A DNA stretch of 64,000 nt from Henricia sp. BOLD:AAB3569 (GCA_037783545.1 JBBELK010001207.1:105049-169048); one strand, 5' to 3'; counted from the first letter of the stretch, positions 51,401 to 58,221 are shown. Numbers and translations: made by a program. Notes: generated by a model from the sequence alone, not told the origin.

Positions 51401-54400
51401 AGCCCGAAAACCCGTTGCATCATCTGAAAAGACCGGACAAGCTCCAACAATTAATGTTGCAAGCGGAGCTAAAGCAAAGACATTCCAACCAAGTGTAACA
51501 TACGGGAGATCAACTGATACAAAACCTGGCCCAGTTCCGCCGTCAGCTGCCAACAAAATGGCTCCTAATTTGCAGGTAGGTATTTATTTTTTTGTCATGA
51601 GTTTAAATTTACTGTACTTTTAATAAGGGAATAAAAGTGTGTTTTGCCAGTCTTAAACTATATATTTAATACTGGCTGGGGACCAGGGGCCAATTTTATA
51701 AAGCAGAAAAATTTGCTTAATTCAAAATTTGTTTGCTTTAAGCCCGCCGCACACCTTTGCGATTTACCGGATAATCAGATCATCGGACCACATACCGGAA
51801 AGGTGTGCGCTGAAACAATTCGGGCCGGTCTGACCGTACGCTATAGACCGGAGCAAATCAAACTTGTTTGATTTTTCCGGATCCGATGGTCCGGTGTCCG
51901 ATGGACCCAGGGGTGTGAAATCTCCGCTATTTAGCGGATTTCCGCTTTTTTGTTCAGCGTGCCACATTTTGTTTTCCGCTTTTTTTCTTCCGATGGTCCA
52001 GATTTCCCCCCGCTTTTTCCCCCGCGCGTAAGCATTGATTTTATTTCCGTTTATTTTATTTTCCGCCGCCGCCGAACGCACGCGATCCGCTCTCGACAAC
52101 ATAGATCGAAACTTTTGGTCATGTACTTTTGTTGAGTGTAGTATCGATAGTATTGCCCGTTTATAATATGCTTGAAAACGTCTGGGAACGAGAGTATATG
52201 TCGTAAACAAGTTTTTCGGTTAGTACAGTATCGATACTACTATTGCAGGGCACCAGCGTGTTGATTGATATACTGGTATGTGTATGGAAACCAGCGCGCG
52301 TGTGATCGCTATTCAAAATGGCGCCCAAAACATTTTGACGTTCGTAGTTTTCATAGAACTATTTTTTAAACGTAAATTTATGTGAGCGCCATCGTAAAAA
52401 CGGGTCAGTTTTACAGTTTTATATTTAAACAAAATTATGCTAAAAAAATTCAGAGGAAAGTGGCAACGAATGTCCTCAGATTGCGCCACAGAGCATATGG
52501 AATCCAACATTTTCCCCAACATTTACGCCGTGAGGGCTTAGCGCTCGCAAGTTCGGTTACACAGGTTCAGCTATTTTCCGCTATTTTTTTTAAACCCCAC
52601 TCACACCCCTGGGACCGGTAAATCGCAAAGGTGTGCGGCGGGCTTTATAAAAATGGGTTAATAGTCAAAATTGTGTGTCAACTGTCGATTGCAATACATA
52701 TTTCGTAGGATTTTGGCTGAAAACCCTTTTTTATAAAGCAAACAAATTTTGGATTAAGCAAATTTTTCTGCTAAACAGCTTTATGAAATTGGCCCCTGGA
52801 GGCTGATAATGGCCCAAGCCAAGCCATTATTGTTTTTGTTTGTTCGCGTGTTACGCTTATTGCATGAGTGTTGTACGCGTATGCACACGAATGAATAAAT
52901 TACACTGCGTCAGATTTGCTTTCGGTCATGTGCGGTTTTAGTGTGGGTGTGCGTGTTCCATACGCGCTGAAACTGACTAGGGCGCAGACGCAGGCCAGAC
53001 GTGAAAGTGTTTAAAACCAGCTGTGCCTTTATCGTCTGATAAAAGCGTTTTACAATAAAATTCAGTAATTTTGGTGTGATTTCTCTTTTAGATGAGTGTA
53101 ATTACTTTTCAGAATTAAATTAACAATATTGGTTTTTTCCCCCAATAAAAGCACAAGCAACCACCAGCCACATCAGAAAAAGCGCCTACTACTTCAAAAG
53201 TGTATTCAAAGGAAGAAAAATACAACACTAATCCAAAGACTTCATCAGATAACAGAAGGACAAAATCTCCAAACCGCCCTGTATCTCAGAACAATTTTCG
53301 TAACATGGAACACGGAGTGCGGCCAATGACCTTTACGCCTCGGGGACAGAACATACCACAGAACATACCACAGCCAAAACATGACCCAAGAATTCCACAC
53401 CAACAGATGATAAACCGTTTTCCCGGACCATCGAGTCAACAGAACACACGACCACTGAATCGAGAGGGATTTCAAAACGTACGGAGGGAACAGCAACAGA
53501 GCTATAATCAGTCATTTGTGGCATCGTCCCAGTCACCACCGAGGGATGCTCCTGGAAATTACGTTTTGTTTCCTTCGAACATGCGTGACGAACACCGCCC
53601 TCATCCTCAGTGGAACATGCAAAATTCTCCGCCAAACAATCGCCAATTTCAGGCCAGGCATCCCCAGCAGGAGCCAGGTGCATGGCAAGAGACGACTCAC
53701 TTGAACCGTCACGTCGAGCAACAACAGCAGCATGTTCGTCAGGACCATAGTCGTGTTCCGCAGAAAACACACCCAACACAAACACGGGATAACCATGTGC
53801 AGAGTCCCCCATTTGTAAGTGTAAGAAATTGTGTACCCGTCTGATTAGGTTTTAGTCTGTGTAAAATGCGTTGTAGAAAAAACTTGACATTCAATTTGAT
53901 TACATTTTACTTTAAAATAATATTGTCCGTCGTTCTCAGCAAATTTGAATTTGTTTTCTCTGAACGAATTTTTATAGCATTTATTTTATAGCATTTACTT
54001 GTGGGGTACTGTGGCCGAGTGGTTTGGGCCACTGACTTGCAACACTGGGGTGAAAATCTTGGGGTTGCAGGTTCGATACCCGGTCGTGGTACCTGTGCCC
54101 TTGAGCAAGGCACTTAAACACACTTGCTCCATCCTTCGGAAGGGAGGTAAAGCCGTTGGTCCAGTGTGTTGTGTGATGCACTTAAAAGATCCCAGAGGCA
54201 CTCTTTCTTGAAGAGTAAGGGGATTTCCCCGGTGTCTCTGGCTGTTGGCTGCCAATAGCGCCACCACCCCATGTATCTCGATGTTTAGGTGGAGTATTAG
54301 CTTCGTAAAAACCCATTATAATGTGAAGCGCATGTGAACATATCCAAATGGAATATGCGCTATATAAATGTAGTAATAATAATAAAAATAATAATTTTTA

Positions 54401-56357
54401 GACATAATAATAATATTTAAGACATTGGCAAACCTGTGAAAATGCTGTTTTTTTTACGGCTGTTTTTGCACCTGTCCGTGAGTTGAATATTTGACAGACC
54501 AACAGTAATTCGAAAAATTGACAATAATTGTTCGATAACTAAATGTTGGTCAAATTATTTTTTCCAGTTGATGTCGCATTTGAAAGCGAATAACTTTTAT
54601 GTTTCTAGAAAAAAAATCAATTTTAAAAAAACTTTTTTTTCTGAAATGCCACACCCAAAACTATCATCAAATCATGCACTGAAGCCGAATGATTCAGTGA
54701 TTCCCAACACAAACTCAATGCAACTTTTGATATCAGAATAACATTACCATTTCTTAAACATTATTTTGGAATATAGAATTAAGTAACGACAAAGACATGC
54801 TAAAGCTTAAAGTACCCTGGAGAGGAAAAGTTTCCCAAACTTTTGAACAAGTGAAAGCCGTGACGCGTGCCTCCTACACCGTTCAGCCACATGTATTATT
54901 CACTGCGTGCAAGTTACTTCCGGCAGTCTGTAAAGACGTACTACCTACCACACAACTTAACAATGTTATTTATGAGTTACGGGCGTAGGTCTTGCACCGT
55001 GTTTACACTGGTCCCGAGCTCGGGATCAAGATTGGTCCCCTGATAAGAATGTGTCAGTGTTAACCGCAATGATCCTAAGTGCTGCGTTTACATTCTGTAG
55101 TTGATCTCGAGCGCGGTGCCAGAAGTTGCAGTCAAAGGTCATGCTCTGTGTGTGGGTGTACTGATCAATGTGTGCATGGGTTGTGCATGTAACAGTGTAC
55201 AAGGCCACTTGAATTTCGCGGGCTTTTCCCCCGCTACGGCTGTGGAGCGGATGTGGCAGGTTGCGGTAAAGATTAATTGCTTGTCTAACCGCAAACTGAT
55301 CCCGGGATCGAACCCTCAGCCAACGCGAGACCAAAATCTCGGGGTCTGATCCGGGGCCAATTTGGTTCCGAGAGCGTTTACACTCGGTTGTGATCCGGGG
55401 CTGATCCCGAGCTCGGTGTTCGACCCCGAACTCGGGATCAAGTGTAAACAGGGTGTCAAAGACTGTCGGATTGCATTAAACAGCATGTTCCATCCTCCAT
55501 CCGCACCAACTTGCCTGCTTCCTGCAAACAGCCGTCGCGTGTCTGCAAGAACGCTCGCAAAGCTGCCACACAGCCCGAATGCACATCTGCTATAGGACAA
55601 CACTTGCTTGATCACCCGACGTGCTCGAAACAATACAGCGAACAGCAGTTCACTGTACTGGCCAGAGCACGCAGTATCATGCATCTACACATGCTCGAAG
55701 CCGCATACATACACTTCACTAAACCTGTAAAAAAAAAAGAATTTTTACACGCTACATGTGGTCTAACTGCGCATGCGCAGTAGCGTGCTCCCTGCTGTTG
55801 TCAGCTGACCAATCAGCGCACAGCATTCTGAACACGTCATTCCCGCTTTCAGCCTTATATTATTATCGATAAGCGTACCCACGCCATTCTTGTGTTTTGC
55901 TCTGATGAGTGGAAGTCGATAAGCTTTAGCATGTTTTTGTCGTTACTTAATTCTATTTTCCGATTTTGCAGTAATACCAAACACTTATTCAAACATTATT
56001 TTGCAGTCGCCTGAACGGAACCTTCTAAATGCGGAACAACATCATCCCTGGGCCACAGCACATCAGCCTGTACCCCAAGGGAAGGAACTTCAACACAACC
56101 AGCACCTACAGTACCAACAGCAAGGGCCTTATCATCAGAATTTACCGCCACCCCTACACCAGCAACCGAACCTTCAAAATTGGCAGCCACAAAACAGTCA
56201 TCCTGTACCACGGCAGCCATTTCGCTTTCCAGCTGGGCCGGGCTTTTCGCCTGACATGTTAGGTCATTTGGCTCAGTTACAGAATTGTCACCGTGACATT
56301 CCACCCAATGAGAAAATCTTGACGGTGCAAGATGTTGAAATTGAGAATCGGCGGTGA
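23303..56357 (+). CDS. TUT4/TUT7: Terminal uridylyltransferase TUT4/TUT7-like (ZCCHC11/ZCCHC6), complete coding region, 19 exons
   Basis: TUT4/7 enzymes add uridines to RNA 3' ends (pre-let-7 with LIN28, poly(A)-shortened mRNAs, histone mRNAs), mainly in the cytoplasm. Nineteen joined exons give 1762 codons and a stop, with all phases closing. Order: repetitive acidic N terminus (1-380); C2H2 finger (C401, C404, H417, H423); N-terminal nucleotidyltransferase-like module (about 430-735) with GSS but D507-x-N509, hence inactive as in vertebrate TUT4/7; acidic Ser/Thr linker; CCHC knuckle 931-944; active module (about 975-1275) with GSS, D1026-x-D1028 and D1087; second CCHC 1313-1326; Gln/Pro-rich tail. 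A third knuckle and one N-terminal segment known from vertebrates were not found. Start ATG 23303 has A at -3 and G at +4. An acceptor-like TTCTTTCAG precedes 23146, so an upstream non-coding exon is likely. Confidence 0.95.
24609..24890. mobile_element. hAT-like MITE, CAGGGGCCACTTTCATGG end
   Basis: The left end CAGGGGCCACTTTCATGG and the right end CCATGAAATTGG resemble the ends of the element at 51684-52798. It lies in TUT intron 24470-25737. Confidence 0.55.
25022..25514. mobile_element. Foldback family E, copy 1
   Basis: Arms of about 235 bases start AAAGTTCGGAAAGTCAAG and end with the complement, meeting at TCCTCCAAGC. Flanked by TATAAACTC-type ends, suggesting a TA target. A second copy is at 57652-58141. 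Confidence 0.85.
25738..25854 (+). CDS. TUT4/TUT7: TUT coding exon 2 (C2H2 zinc finger)
   Basis: The exon encodes FFCRLCNYHLDTAELCKKHW and ends PRHSKLEK. The pattern is C-x2-C-x12-H-x5-H, the finger that lies in front of the N-terminal module and is linked to LIN28/pre-let-7 binding in vertebrates. Acceptor TTTCAG, donor GAAAAG|GTACAA, both ends phase 0. The next intron (25855-28198) contains a 0.6-kb foldback, a 147-bp palindrome and a long hairpin. Confidence 0.94.
25891..26513. mobile_element. Foldback family F, copy 1
   Basis: Ends CACTCGACCAAAAAAGTTCT and the complement; arms contain TTAGCTGAACATATCCCTCA. It lies in TUT intron 25855-28198. The loop is inverted relative to copy 2. Confidence 0.85.
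27219..27365. mobile_element. 147-bp palindromic MITE, copy 2
   Basis: Same arms as 7521-7666, with the middle in the opposite orientation. It lies in the TUT intron 25855-28198. Confidence 0.8.
27911..28025. repeat. Long near-perfect hairpin, apex TCGGCTTCCGCCTCGG
   Basis: CATGACTATGCCCCTCGG pairs with its complement, extending outward through GAGGTGATCTCGAAGC and ATTATAGGCCC. Located in TUT intron 25855-28198. Confidence 0.8.
28199..28376 (+). CDS. TUT4/TUT7: TUT coding exon 3 (helical lead-in to N-terminal NTase module)
   Basis: The exon encodes NKNILKEIKSIDAPSEAHVE and ends DTVGRLMRNSMA, aligning with vertebrate KKNILEKQEESELRSLPPPS. Acceptor CCTTTAG, donor GGCAG|GTTGGT, phase 1. A microsatellite-tailed composite SINE begins a few bases downstream in the intron (28377-30277). 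Confidence 0.93.
28384..28780 (-). repeat. SINE family B plus the same internal MITE, truncated
   Basis: An (AAT)n tail is followed by the GGGCGAC-ended insert and then by the start of the SINE body (GCGCACATATCCACCC). The tRNA-like head is missing; the copy ends where the 28782-29106 element begins. The insert site is the same as at 47300. Confidence 0.75.
28782..29106. mobile_element. MITE with TATAGATCTTTATCACGGTG ends
   Basis: Left end GATCTTTATCACGGTGCGGC and right end GCACCGTGATAAAGGTCTAT are inverted. It abuts the truncated SINE on its left and the 29107 element on its right. Confidence 0.7.
29107..29515. mobile_element. CCCGAGCTCGGGATC element, copy 1 (right end damaged)
   Basis: It starts GTGTTTACACTGGTCCCGAG and contains GCGGGCTTTTCCCCCGC. 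It matches 54995-55455 over most of its length but lacks the terminal inverted end. Confidence 0.7.
30278..30418 (+). CDS. TUT4/TUT7: TUT coding exon 4 (inactive NTase palm, DxN)
   Basis: The exon encodes DVKVILYGSSLSGFGF followed by RDSDVNLCIEAP. The nucleotidyltransferase GSS motif is present, but the second metal-binding Asp is Asn (D507-V-N509), the same change as in vertebrate TUT4/7 (SDVNID). The module is therefore expected to bind RNA or partners rather than catalyse. Acceptor TTACAG, donor GATG|GTAAGC. The next intron (30419-32809) contains a TTAA-flanked MITE copy and A/T-rich sequence. Confidence 0.95.
31271..31793. mobile_element. TTAA-flanked MITE family 1, copy 2
   Basis: Same family as 6774-7295, same orientation, with TTAA at both ends and only scattered differences. 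It lies in the TUT intron 30419-32809. Confidence 0.8.
32810..32882 (+). CDS. TUT4/TUT7: TUT coding exon 5 (N-terminal module)
   Basis: The 73-base exon encodes DPHFEGVQADFEGRFPCVRF and KDKNR, aligning with the vertebrate segment DVESDFHAKVPVVVCRDRKS. Acceptor TTTCTAG, donor AACAG|GTAAAC, entering in phase 1 and leaving in phase 2. The intron after it (32883-33852) carries a small MITE near 33.47-33.62 kb. Confidence 0.9.
33853..34093 (+). CDS. TUT4/TUT7: TUT coding exon 6 (N-terminal module, helical core)
   Basis: The exon encodes SGLRCELCTGSMSACTTSQL and later PLAMALRQWARICKLD and LQRCEPPVLPVLQE, typical of the central domain of noncanonical poly(A)/uridylyl polymerases. Acceptor TTTGTAG, donor AAGAG|GTATTT, phase 0. 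A TTAA-flanked MITE is inserted at intron position +5. The segment that follows here in vertebrates (WIEGFDP) was not found in the intron (34094-35663). Confidence 0.94.
34102..34660. mobile_element. TTAA-flanked MITE at a splice donor
   Basis: Ends AGGGCCCC and ACAGGCCCT are flanked by TTAA on both sides. The left TTAA is at intron positions +5 to +8 after TUT exon 6. Confidence 0.7.
35518..35602 (+). repeat. C-rich tract, (CCCCCA)n-like
   Basis: Eighty-five bases of almost pure C/A/T with runs of five to eight C, just before TUT exon 7. The minus strand has G-quadruplex-type G runs. The adjoining CGGATTCGCCCCTG resembles a hAT-type end. Confidence 0.8.
35664..35835 (+). CDS. TUT4/TUT7: TUT coding exon 7 (N-terminal PAP-associated domain)
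   Basis: The exon encodes EETLEHQNTDSVGALWIKML, then QFYTIEAE and ISCRRLAIE, aligning with vertebrate SLGQLWLELLKFYT..RRIAIEDP. Acceptor TTTACAG, donor GAAG|GTAAAG, phase 1. The acceptor lies about 60 bases after a strongly C-rich tract. I see no clear element in the following intron (35836-36463). Confidence 0.93.
36464..37200 (+). CDS. TUT4/TUT7: TUT coding exon 8 (end of N module, acidic linker, half of first CCHC knuckle)
   Basis: The exon starts DPIATNKKSIAKSLSSNIMF (vertebrate DPFSVKRNVARSLNSQLVYE), runs through a long Ser/Thr/Glu-rich linker with patches such as SDSESSSKPE and SGSDSGIESS, and ends FVFDEKILTGGKT followed by VCSGCGKEGHNTN. The last segment holds the first three ligands of a CCHC knuckle. 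Acceptor TGCACAG, donor CTAAT|GTAAGT, phase 0. The next intron (37201-38601) carries a palindromic MITE and an AAGTC-repeat element. Confidence 0.95.
37824..37955. mobile_element. Palindromic TTAA MITE family G, copy 1
   Basis: Ends AGGCACAGTCTCGTCAGCAA and its partner GACGAGCCTGTGCTT; the centre is GGAGCTGCGTATTTCGTGGC paired with its complement. Left target is degenerate. Confidence 0.8.
38040..38478. repeat. AAGTC-repeat element, hAT-like ends
   Basis: A degenerate array of CAAGTC/GAGTC units, with a CAGGGTTGGACATAATGAGT start and a CGAGTCATTACAAC end. Similar arrays lie at 40935-41788 (interrupted) and 61250-61492. Confidence 0.65.
38602..38698 (+). CDS. TUT4/TUT7: TUT coding exon 9 (completes first CCHC knuckle)
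   Basis: The exon begins ECPEDALPELVELPSMKKPF, supplying the last Cys of the knuckle (C931-x2-C934-x4-H939-x4-C944), and ends NALCNQIT. Vertebrates have NDCPEDFRKIDLKPLPPMT at this place. Acceptor CTGCAG, donor AACAG|GTTTGT. The following intron (38699-40107) holds a Leu-type SINE and a 0.58-kb foldback. Confidence 0.94.
38869..39070 (-). repeat. tRNA-Leu-like SINE, copy 2
   Basis: Same SINE as 491-681, in the same orientation, with a TTTATTTATT-type tail. It lies in the TUT intron 38699-40107. Confidence 0.85.
39323..39903. mobile_element. Foldback element, arms about 240 bp
   Basis: Left CGTGCCTTTACGTTTCCCCC and right GGGGGAACCGTAAAGGCATG; arms continue through CTCGATATTACCAGCGAAC. It lies in the TUT intron 38699-40107, just before exon 10. 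Confidence 0.8.
40108..40304 (+). CDS. TUT4/TUT7: TUT coding exon 10 (active NTase palm)
   Basis: The exon encodes KLYLFGSSRNGFGFTRSDMD and then VCLKFEQYENAE. The GSS motif and both metal-binding aspartates (D1026, D1028) are present, as in active TUT4 (SDLDIC). Acceptor ATGCAG, donor GAGAG? is better read as CAGAG|GTGCGT, phase 0. The next intron (40305-41830) holds a 0.7-kb TTAA-flanked element inserted in an AAGTC-repeat element. Confidence 0.96.
41038..41747. mobile_element. 0.7-kb TTAA-flanked element inside an AAGTC-repeat element
   Basis: TTAA lies at 41034-41037 and 41748-41751. Ends AGGGGCTATGTCACGGTTTG and CAAACCGTGACAT..AGCCCCC are inverted. The flanks on both sides belong to one AAGTC-type repeat. 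Confidence 0.8.
41831..42082 (+). CDS. TUT4/TUT7: TUT coding exon 11 (third catalytic Asp)
   Basis: The exon encodes STAKVPIVKF, then LDVDISLYNCLAQANTHML and MDPRVRPLVYTVKLFAK. D1087 of DVDISLYN is the third catalytic aspartate. Acceptor ATTTCAG, donor GCTAAG|GTAAGA, both ends phase 0. The following intron (42083-42684) contains a 128-bp palindromic MITE. Confidence 0.96.
42445..42572. mobile_element. Palindromic TTAA MITE family G, copy 2
   Basis: Same palindrome as 37824-37955, with TTAA on both sides, in the TUT intron 42083-42684, about 110 bases before exon 12. Confidence 0.85.
42685..42798 (+). CDS. TUT4/TUT7: TUT coding exon 12 (central helical domain)
   Basis: The exon encodes VCDIGDASKGSLSSYAFTLM and LQQRKPPVLPVLQE, nearly identical to vertebrate CDIGDASRGSLSSYAYILM..LQQRKPPVIPVLQE. 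Acceptor TATGTAG, donor AAGAG|GTAGGC, phase 0. The next intron (42799-45919) is the longest single-block intron and holds a 0.6-kb foldback, a short coding-like tandem repeat and a hairpin near 45.8 kb. Confidence 0.95.
42905..43497. mobile_element. Foldback family F, copy 2
   Basis: Same ends and arms as 25891-26513, with the central segment in the opposite orientation. It lies in TUT intron 42799-45919. Confidence 0.85.
43718..43830 (+). repeat. Short tandem repeat, about 36-bp unit, 3 copies
   Basis: Units share AAGGGCAAAGCTTCCGT and AGCAC; it lies in an open frame of 64 codons within an intron, with no known function. Confidence 0.6.
45920..46000 (+). CDS. TUT4/TUT7: TUT coding exon 13 (lid region)
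   Basis: The 81-base exon encodes IYDEGTRKPQHIIEGCNAWF and CSDLRKL, aligning with vertebrate IFDGKQIPQRMVDGWNAFFF. Acceptor TTTTGCAG, donor AACTG|GTAAGA, phase 0. The intron that follows (46001-47015) carries a 0.78-kb TTAA-flanked element. Confidence 0.92.
46198..46979. mobile_element. TTAA-flanked element, GAACACACCG ends
   Basis: Ends AGGAACACACCG and CGGTGTGTTCG, with TTAA at 46194 and 46980. It contains a smaller palindrome at 46705-46795 (ATTCGTCA/TGACGAAT type). Confidence 0.75.
47016..47235 (+). CDS. TUT4/TUT7: TUT coding exon 14 (catalytic PAP-associated domain)
   Basis: The exon encodes ESVGELWLGFLRFFTEEF and AIEDPFDLDHNLGSGVSKK, the PAP-associated domain that shapes the UTP pocket (vertebrate AIEDPFDLNHNLGAGVSRK). 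Acceptor GCCCAG, donor AAGA|GTAAGT, phase 1. The next intron (47236-49789) holds the composite SINE, two tandem tRNA-like SINEs, a foldback and a hairpin. Confidence 0.96.
47270..47918 (-). repeat. tRNA-derived SINE family B with internal MITE
   Basis: Same SINE as 5826-6155 (head GGGAGCGCGTGTGGTCTAGT, intact B box GGTTCGAGCCC), but about 312 bases are inserted at 47300-47611 between TTTGTA repeats. The insert has ends containing GGGCGAC and several GTCGCCCTA motifs. It lies in the TUT intron 47236-49789. Confidence 0.85.
48057..48220 (+). repeat. tRNA-like SINE family C, unit 1
   Basis: A tRNA-like head at 48072-48143 (TAGCTCAGCTGG, GGTTCAAATCC, acceptor ends GCCTTAT and TAAGGC) is followed by a unique body with CAATGGTGATCAGGCACC. 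The anticodon stem does not pair well. A second unit lies at 48288-48450. Confidence 0.75.
48288..48450 (+). repeat. tRNA-like SINE family C, unit 2
   Basis: Second copy of the unit at 48057: tRNA-like head at 48303-48373 with GGTTCGAATCC, same upstream GAGTATAC motif and the same downstream body. Two units in the same orientation within 400 bases. Confidence 0.75.
48617..49023. mobile_element. Inverted-end element, TACCATAC..CATACATATTC ends
   Basis: Left TACCATACTTCATACATATT and right AATATGTATGAGGTATGGTA are inverted. Part of it (GCCAAAAGCACAAGCGTAGT) occurs in reverse at 5540-5672. Confidence 0.7.
49050..49174. repeat. Long near-perfect hairpin, apex CTCGGCCTTCGGCCTCGGG
   Basis: ATTGGAAGTTGACACGCTAG and its complement pair around a CGGCCTTCGGCCG-like apex, extended by AGTCGATAT. 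Same architecture as 27911-28025. Confidence 0.8.
49790..49872 (+). CDS. TUT4/TUT7: TUT coding exon 15
   Basis: The exon encodes MAIYIMHVFINAREHFGSPK and RIPSYFRE, aligning with vertebrate MTNFIMKAFINGRKLFGTPF. Acceptor TTCCCAG, donor AGAG|GTATAA, phase 0. The next intron (49873-50511) holds an inverted GGTAGAGC/GGTACAGC-type repeat around 50.2-50.45 kb. Confidence 0.93.
50512..50695 (+). CDS. TUT4/TUT7: TUT coding exon 16 (second CCHC knuckle)
   Basis: The exon encodes FFFDVHLLTGGELPPNDR and CCKLCGKIGHFLKECPHRK, then a basic/acidic tract RDRDEDIKRRREK. The knuckle is C1313-x2-C1316-x4-H1321-x4-C1326, equivalent to the one after the catalytic domain in TUT4. The acceptor TTTGAAAAAG is weak but the phase fits. 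Donor AAAAAG|GTAGAG. The intron (50696-51354) has a hAT-like end and a palindromic MITE; no third knuckle exon was seen. Confidence 0.93.
51101..51221. mobile_element. Palindromic TTAA MITE family G, copy 3
   Basis: Same family with intact TTAA on both sides and ends AGGCAGAGGTTCGTCAGCAA / GCTGACGAGCCTGTGCCT. An eroded relative lies near 11040-11122. Confidence 0.85.
51355..51575 (+). CDS. TUT4/TUT7: TUT coding exon 17 (low-complexity tail)
   Basis: The exon continues the frame from exon 16 and encodes a Lys/Ser/Ala/Pro-rich stretch ending PVPPSAANKMAPNLQ. Acceptor TTTAAAG, donor TGCAG|GTAGGT, phase 0. There is no recognisable domain; the call rests on the open frame, splice sites and position. 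The next intron (51576-53151) holds a three-level nested transposon block. Confidence 0.8.
51741..52644. mobile_element. Middle Harbinger-like element of the nest
   Basis: Ends AGCCCGCCGCACACCTTTGC and GCAAAGGTGTGCGGCGGGCT with TTA on both sides. Confidence 0.8.
51908..52611. mobile_element. Inner hAT-like element of the nest
   Basis: Ends CAGGGGTGTGA and TCACACCCCTG are inverted; GGACC occurs on both sides, shorter than the 8 bp usual for hAT. Confidence 0.7.
53152..53814 (+). CDS. TUT4/TUT7: TUT coding exon 18 (Gln/Pro/Asn-rich tail)
   Basis: The 221-codon exon encodes a hydrophilic tail rich in Gln, Pro, Asn and His with runs such as EQQQQHVRQ and QNIPQNIPQPKHD, similar in composition to the TUT4 C terminus. 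Acceptor AATAAAAG after a T/C tract, donor CATTT|GTAAGT, phase 0. An upstream TTTTCAG would give an immediate stop and was set aside. Confidence 0.85.
54003..54398 (+). repeat. Full-length tRNA-Leu-derived SINE with long body
   Basis: The head has A box TGGCCGAGTGG and B box GGTTCGATACC, then CCTTGAGCAAGGCACTTAA, shared with the shorter SINEs at 491 and 38869. A roughly 250-base body follows, ending GCGCTATATAAATG and an (AATA)n tail. The structure is that of a full tRNA-head, body and tail SINE. It lies in the last TUT intron. Confidence 0.85.
54995..55455. mobile_element. CCCGAGCTCGGGATC element, copy 2 (complete)
   Basis: Inverted ends CACCGTGTTTACACTGG and TCAAGTGTAAACAGGGTG, with several CTCGGGATC motifs inside. 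It lies in the last TUT intron. Confidence 0.75.
56007..56357 (+). CDS. TUT4/TUT7: TUT coding exon 19 (C terminus and stop)
   Basis: The exon encodes SPERNLLNAEQHHPWATAHQ, further Gln/His/Pro-rich sequence, and ends VQDVEIENRR followed by TGA. Acceptor TTTTGCAG, phase 0. The preceding intron (53815-56006) holds a full-length Leu-type SINE and a 0.46-kb MITE. The 3' untranslated region follows; an ATTAAA at 56870 is one possible poly(A) signal. Confidence 0.87.
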   Translation, partial: SPERNLLNAEQHHPWATAHQPVPQGKELQHNQHLQYQQQGPYHQNLPPPLHQQPNLQNWQPQNSHPVPRQPFRFPAGPGFSPDMLGHLAQLQNCHRDIPPNEKILTVQDVEIENRR

Positions 56358-57651
56358 GCCAGTTTGCCATTCCGACGTGGGTTTGTGAACCTGACAGGTT
56401 TGGCATTTAATTTTTCTGAAATAACGGAACTTAAATAGACCGTTCGCATCGGCGGCCATGACAGGGGGCAGTCATATCTTAGTTAGGTTTAGCTGCATGT
56501 GAAACCGAAAAAGGCTTAAGCACTTGGTCATATCTTCAGGAGGTTTAAAAACCCAGGTTCAAACTTTGATCACGGCAAAAAAAAATCTTGCCACAAAAGT
56601 CACATTTGTGGATTTTTGTTTTCGTTTGTTCTAAAATTTCCTCAAAGTACTGACCAAGTGCTCAAACCATTTTGTGTTCACATTCGTGTTTTACGTGCAT
56701 CCAAACCTCCCTATTGTTGACGTGTGCCATGCACGAGTGTGCATTTTATGGATCTATCGTCGCATTTAAATAAGAAAACCTGCCCTCTGTAATGGCCGCC
56801 GGTATAAAGTGTCTATACTGTCTCTAATTGTAAATTTGCTGATGAGAAGACTCGTAGTTAACTCTGAAGATTAAACGAGAAAGGTGTACTTTGTGCAAAA
56901 ATATGTAGAAATGTTTGCAGAAAATTCGATCCTGACACTGTATTAATGAATCGGTAATGTGGGGAAAAAAGATAGATGTAAATGTATATATGTAGTTTGA
57001 AAAGGAAACCCTTATAGAGTAGTCAGGATCGTAAATTCTTCGCTATTTTTGGGCGAAACTGGGAAAAGTAATGCACAGTAAACAAAAACGGAAATTATGC
57101 CAAAATGCATTAACTGCAACAAACTTGGCACGATTTTTAAATCGCAAAAAAAATGTAAATCGAGTATATTTTTTAAACGATTTGGATTTATTTGATTTTT
57201 AATGGGATTCTTAAACTGTTTGCTGGTTATAATGCCGTGTTTCTGAATTTTACAAGTGTTTTATGAAGATTTTACTCGATTTTTATGTTGTACATGAAAT
57301 CGTTTTACTTATTAAATTCAGCACATGCGCCAAGTTTAAAGACGAAAATACGGAAAAATATCCAAGACGTCTTAGGCGCGAGGTCAAAATACAAACGGTT
57401 TGTATACCGGTAAACGGTTCGAGTTAATACCATTTTGGAACCGTTTGTCTGTGGGCAGAAAACCGTTTGTTCAGCGAACACGGGTGTGTTGAACACTGCC
57501 TATTATCTAGCGTTTGGCCAGACCAGCTGAACCGTTTGCTTGTTCACTCAAAACCGTGCAACGGTGTATCGTTCATTTACCGTTTCCCGGTAAACAGACC
57601 GTTTCTATTTTGACCTCGCACCTTAAATGTACATCAGATTTCATTTTTAAC

Positions 57652-58141
57652 TAAACTCCTCAAAATAAGTTCGGAAAGTCAAGTTTGACTGACGATTTCT
57701 CTCTTGTTACTGAATCATTTCTCTTGAATTTGGTATCATTGGAAAGCCCTGTTATTCCTCTTTACGATGATGTGTCATTTGTTATGATTAAGCAATTGGG
57801 GGATGTGCAGCACAGCTGAATACGGGGGCGGGTGTAAAGTGAAATGTCACAAAATGCATTGCTATTGTCAAAAAGTGCATTGACACATTCCCATCCTCCA
57901 AGCAAAAGGGGAATGCACTGCATGACAATAGCAGTGAATTTTGTGACATTTCACTTTCCACCCACCCCTGTATTCCGCTATACTGCACATCCCCCAATTG
58001 ATTATCCATAACAAATGACACATCACTGTAAAGAGGAATAACAGGGCTTTCCAATGATACCAAATTCAAGGGAAATGATTTAGTAACGAGAGAGAAATCG
58101 TCAGTCAAACTTGACTTTCCGAACTTTTTTTGAGGAGTTTA
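57652..58141. mobile_element. Foldback family E, copy 2
   Basis: Nearly identical to 25022-25514 and in the same orientation, with TAAACTCCTC ends. Confidence 0.85.
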
Positions 58142-58221
58142 TTTTGCTGTGTTTCAGCTTTGGGTGAATTTTAGCTTATTAAACATCAGTTCGAAAGTTG
58201 ATTGTAAGGTATTCACTGTAA

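Larger units (their letters stand above)
51684..52798. mobile_element. Outer hAT-like MITE of a triple nest
   Basis: Ends CAGGGGCCAATTTTATAAAG and CTTTATGAAATTGGCCCCTG are inverted copies. Confidence 0.8.
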
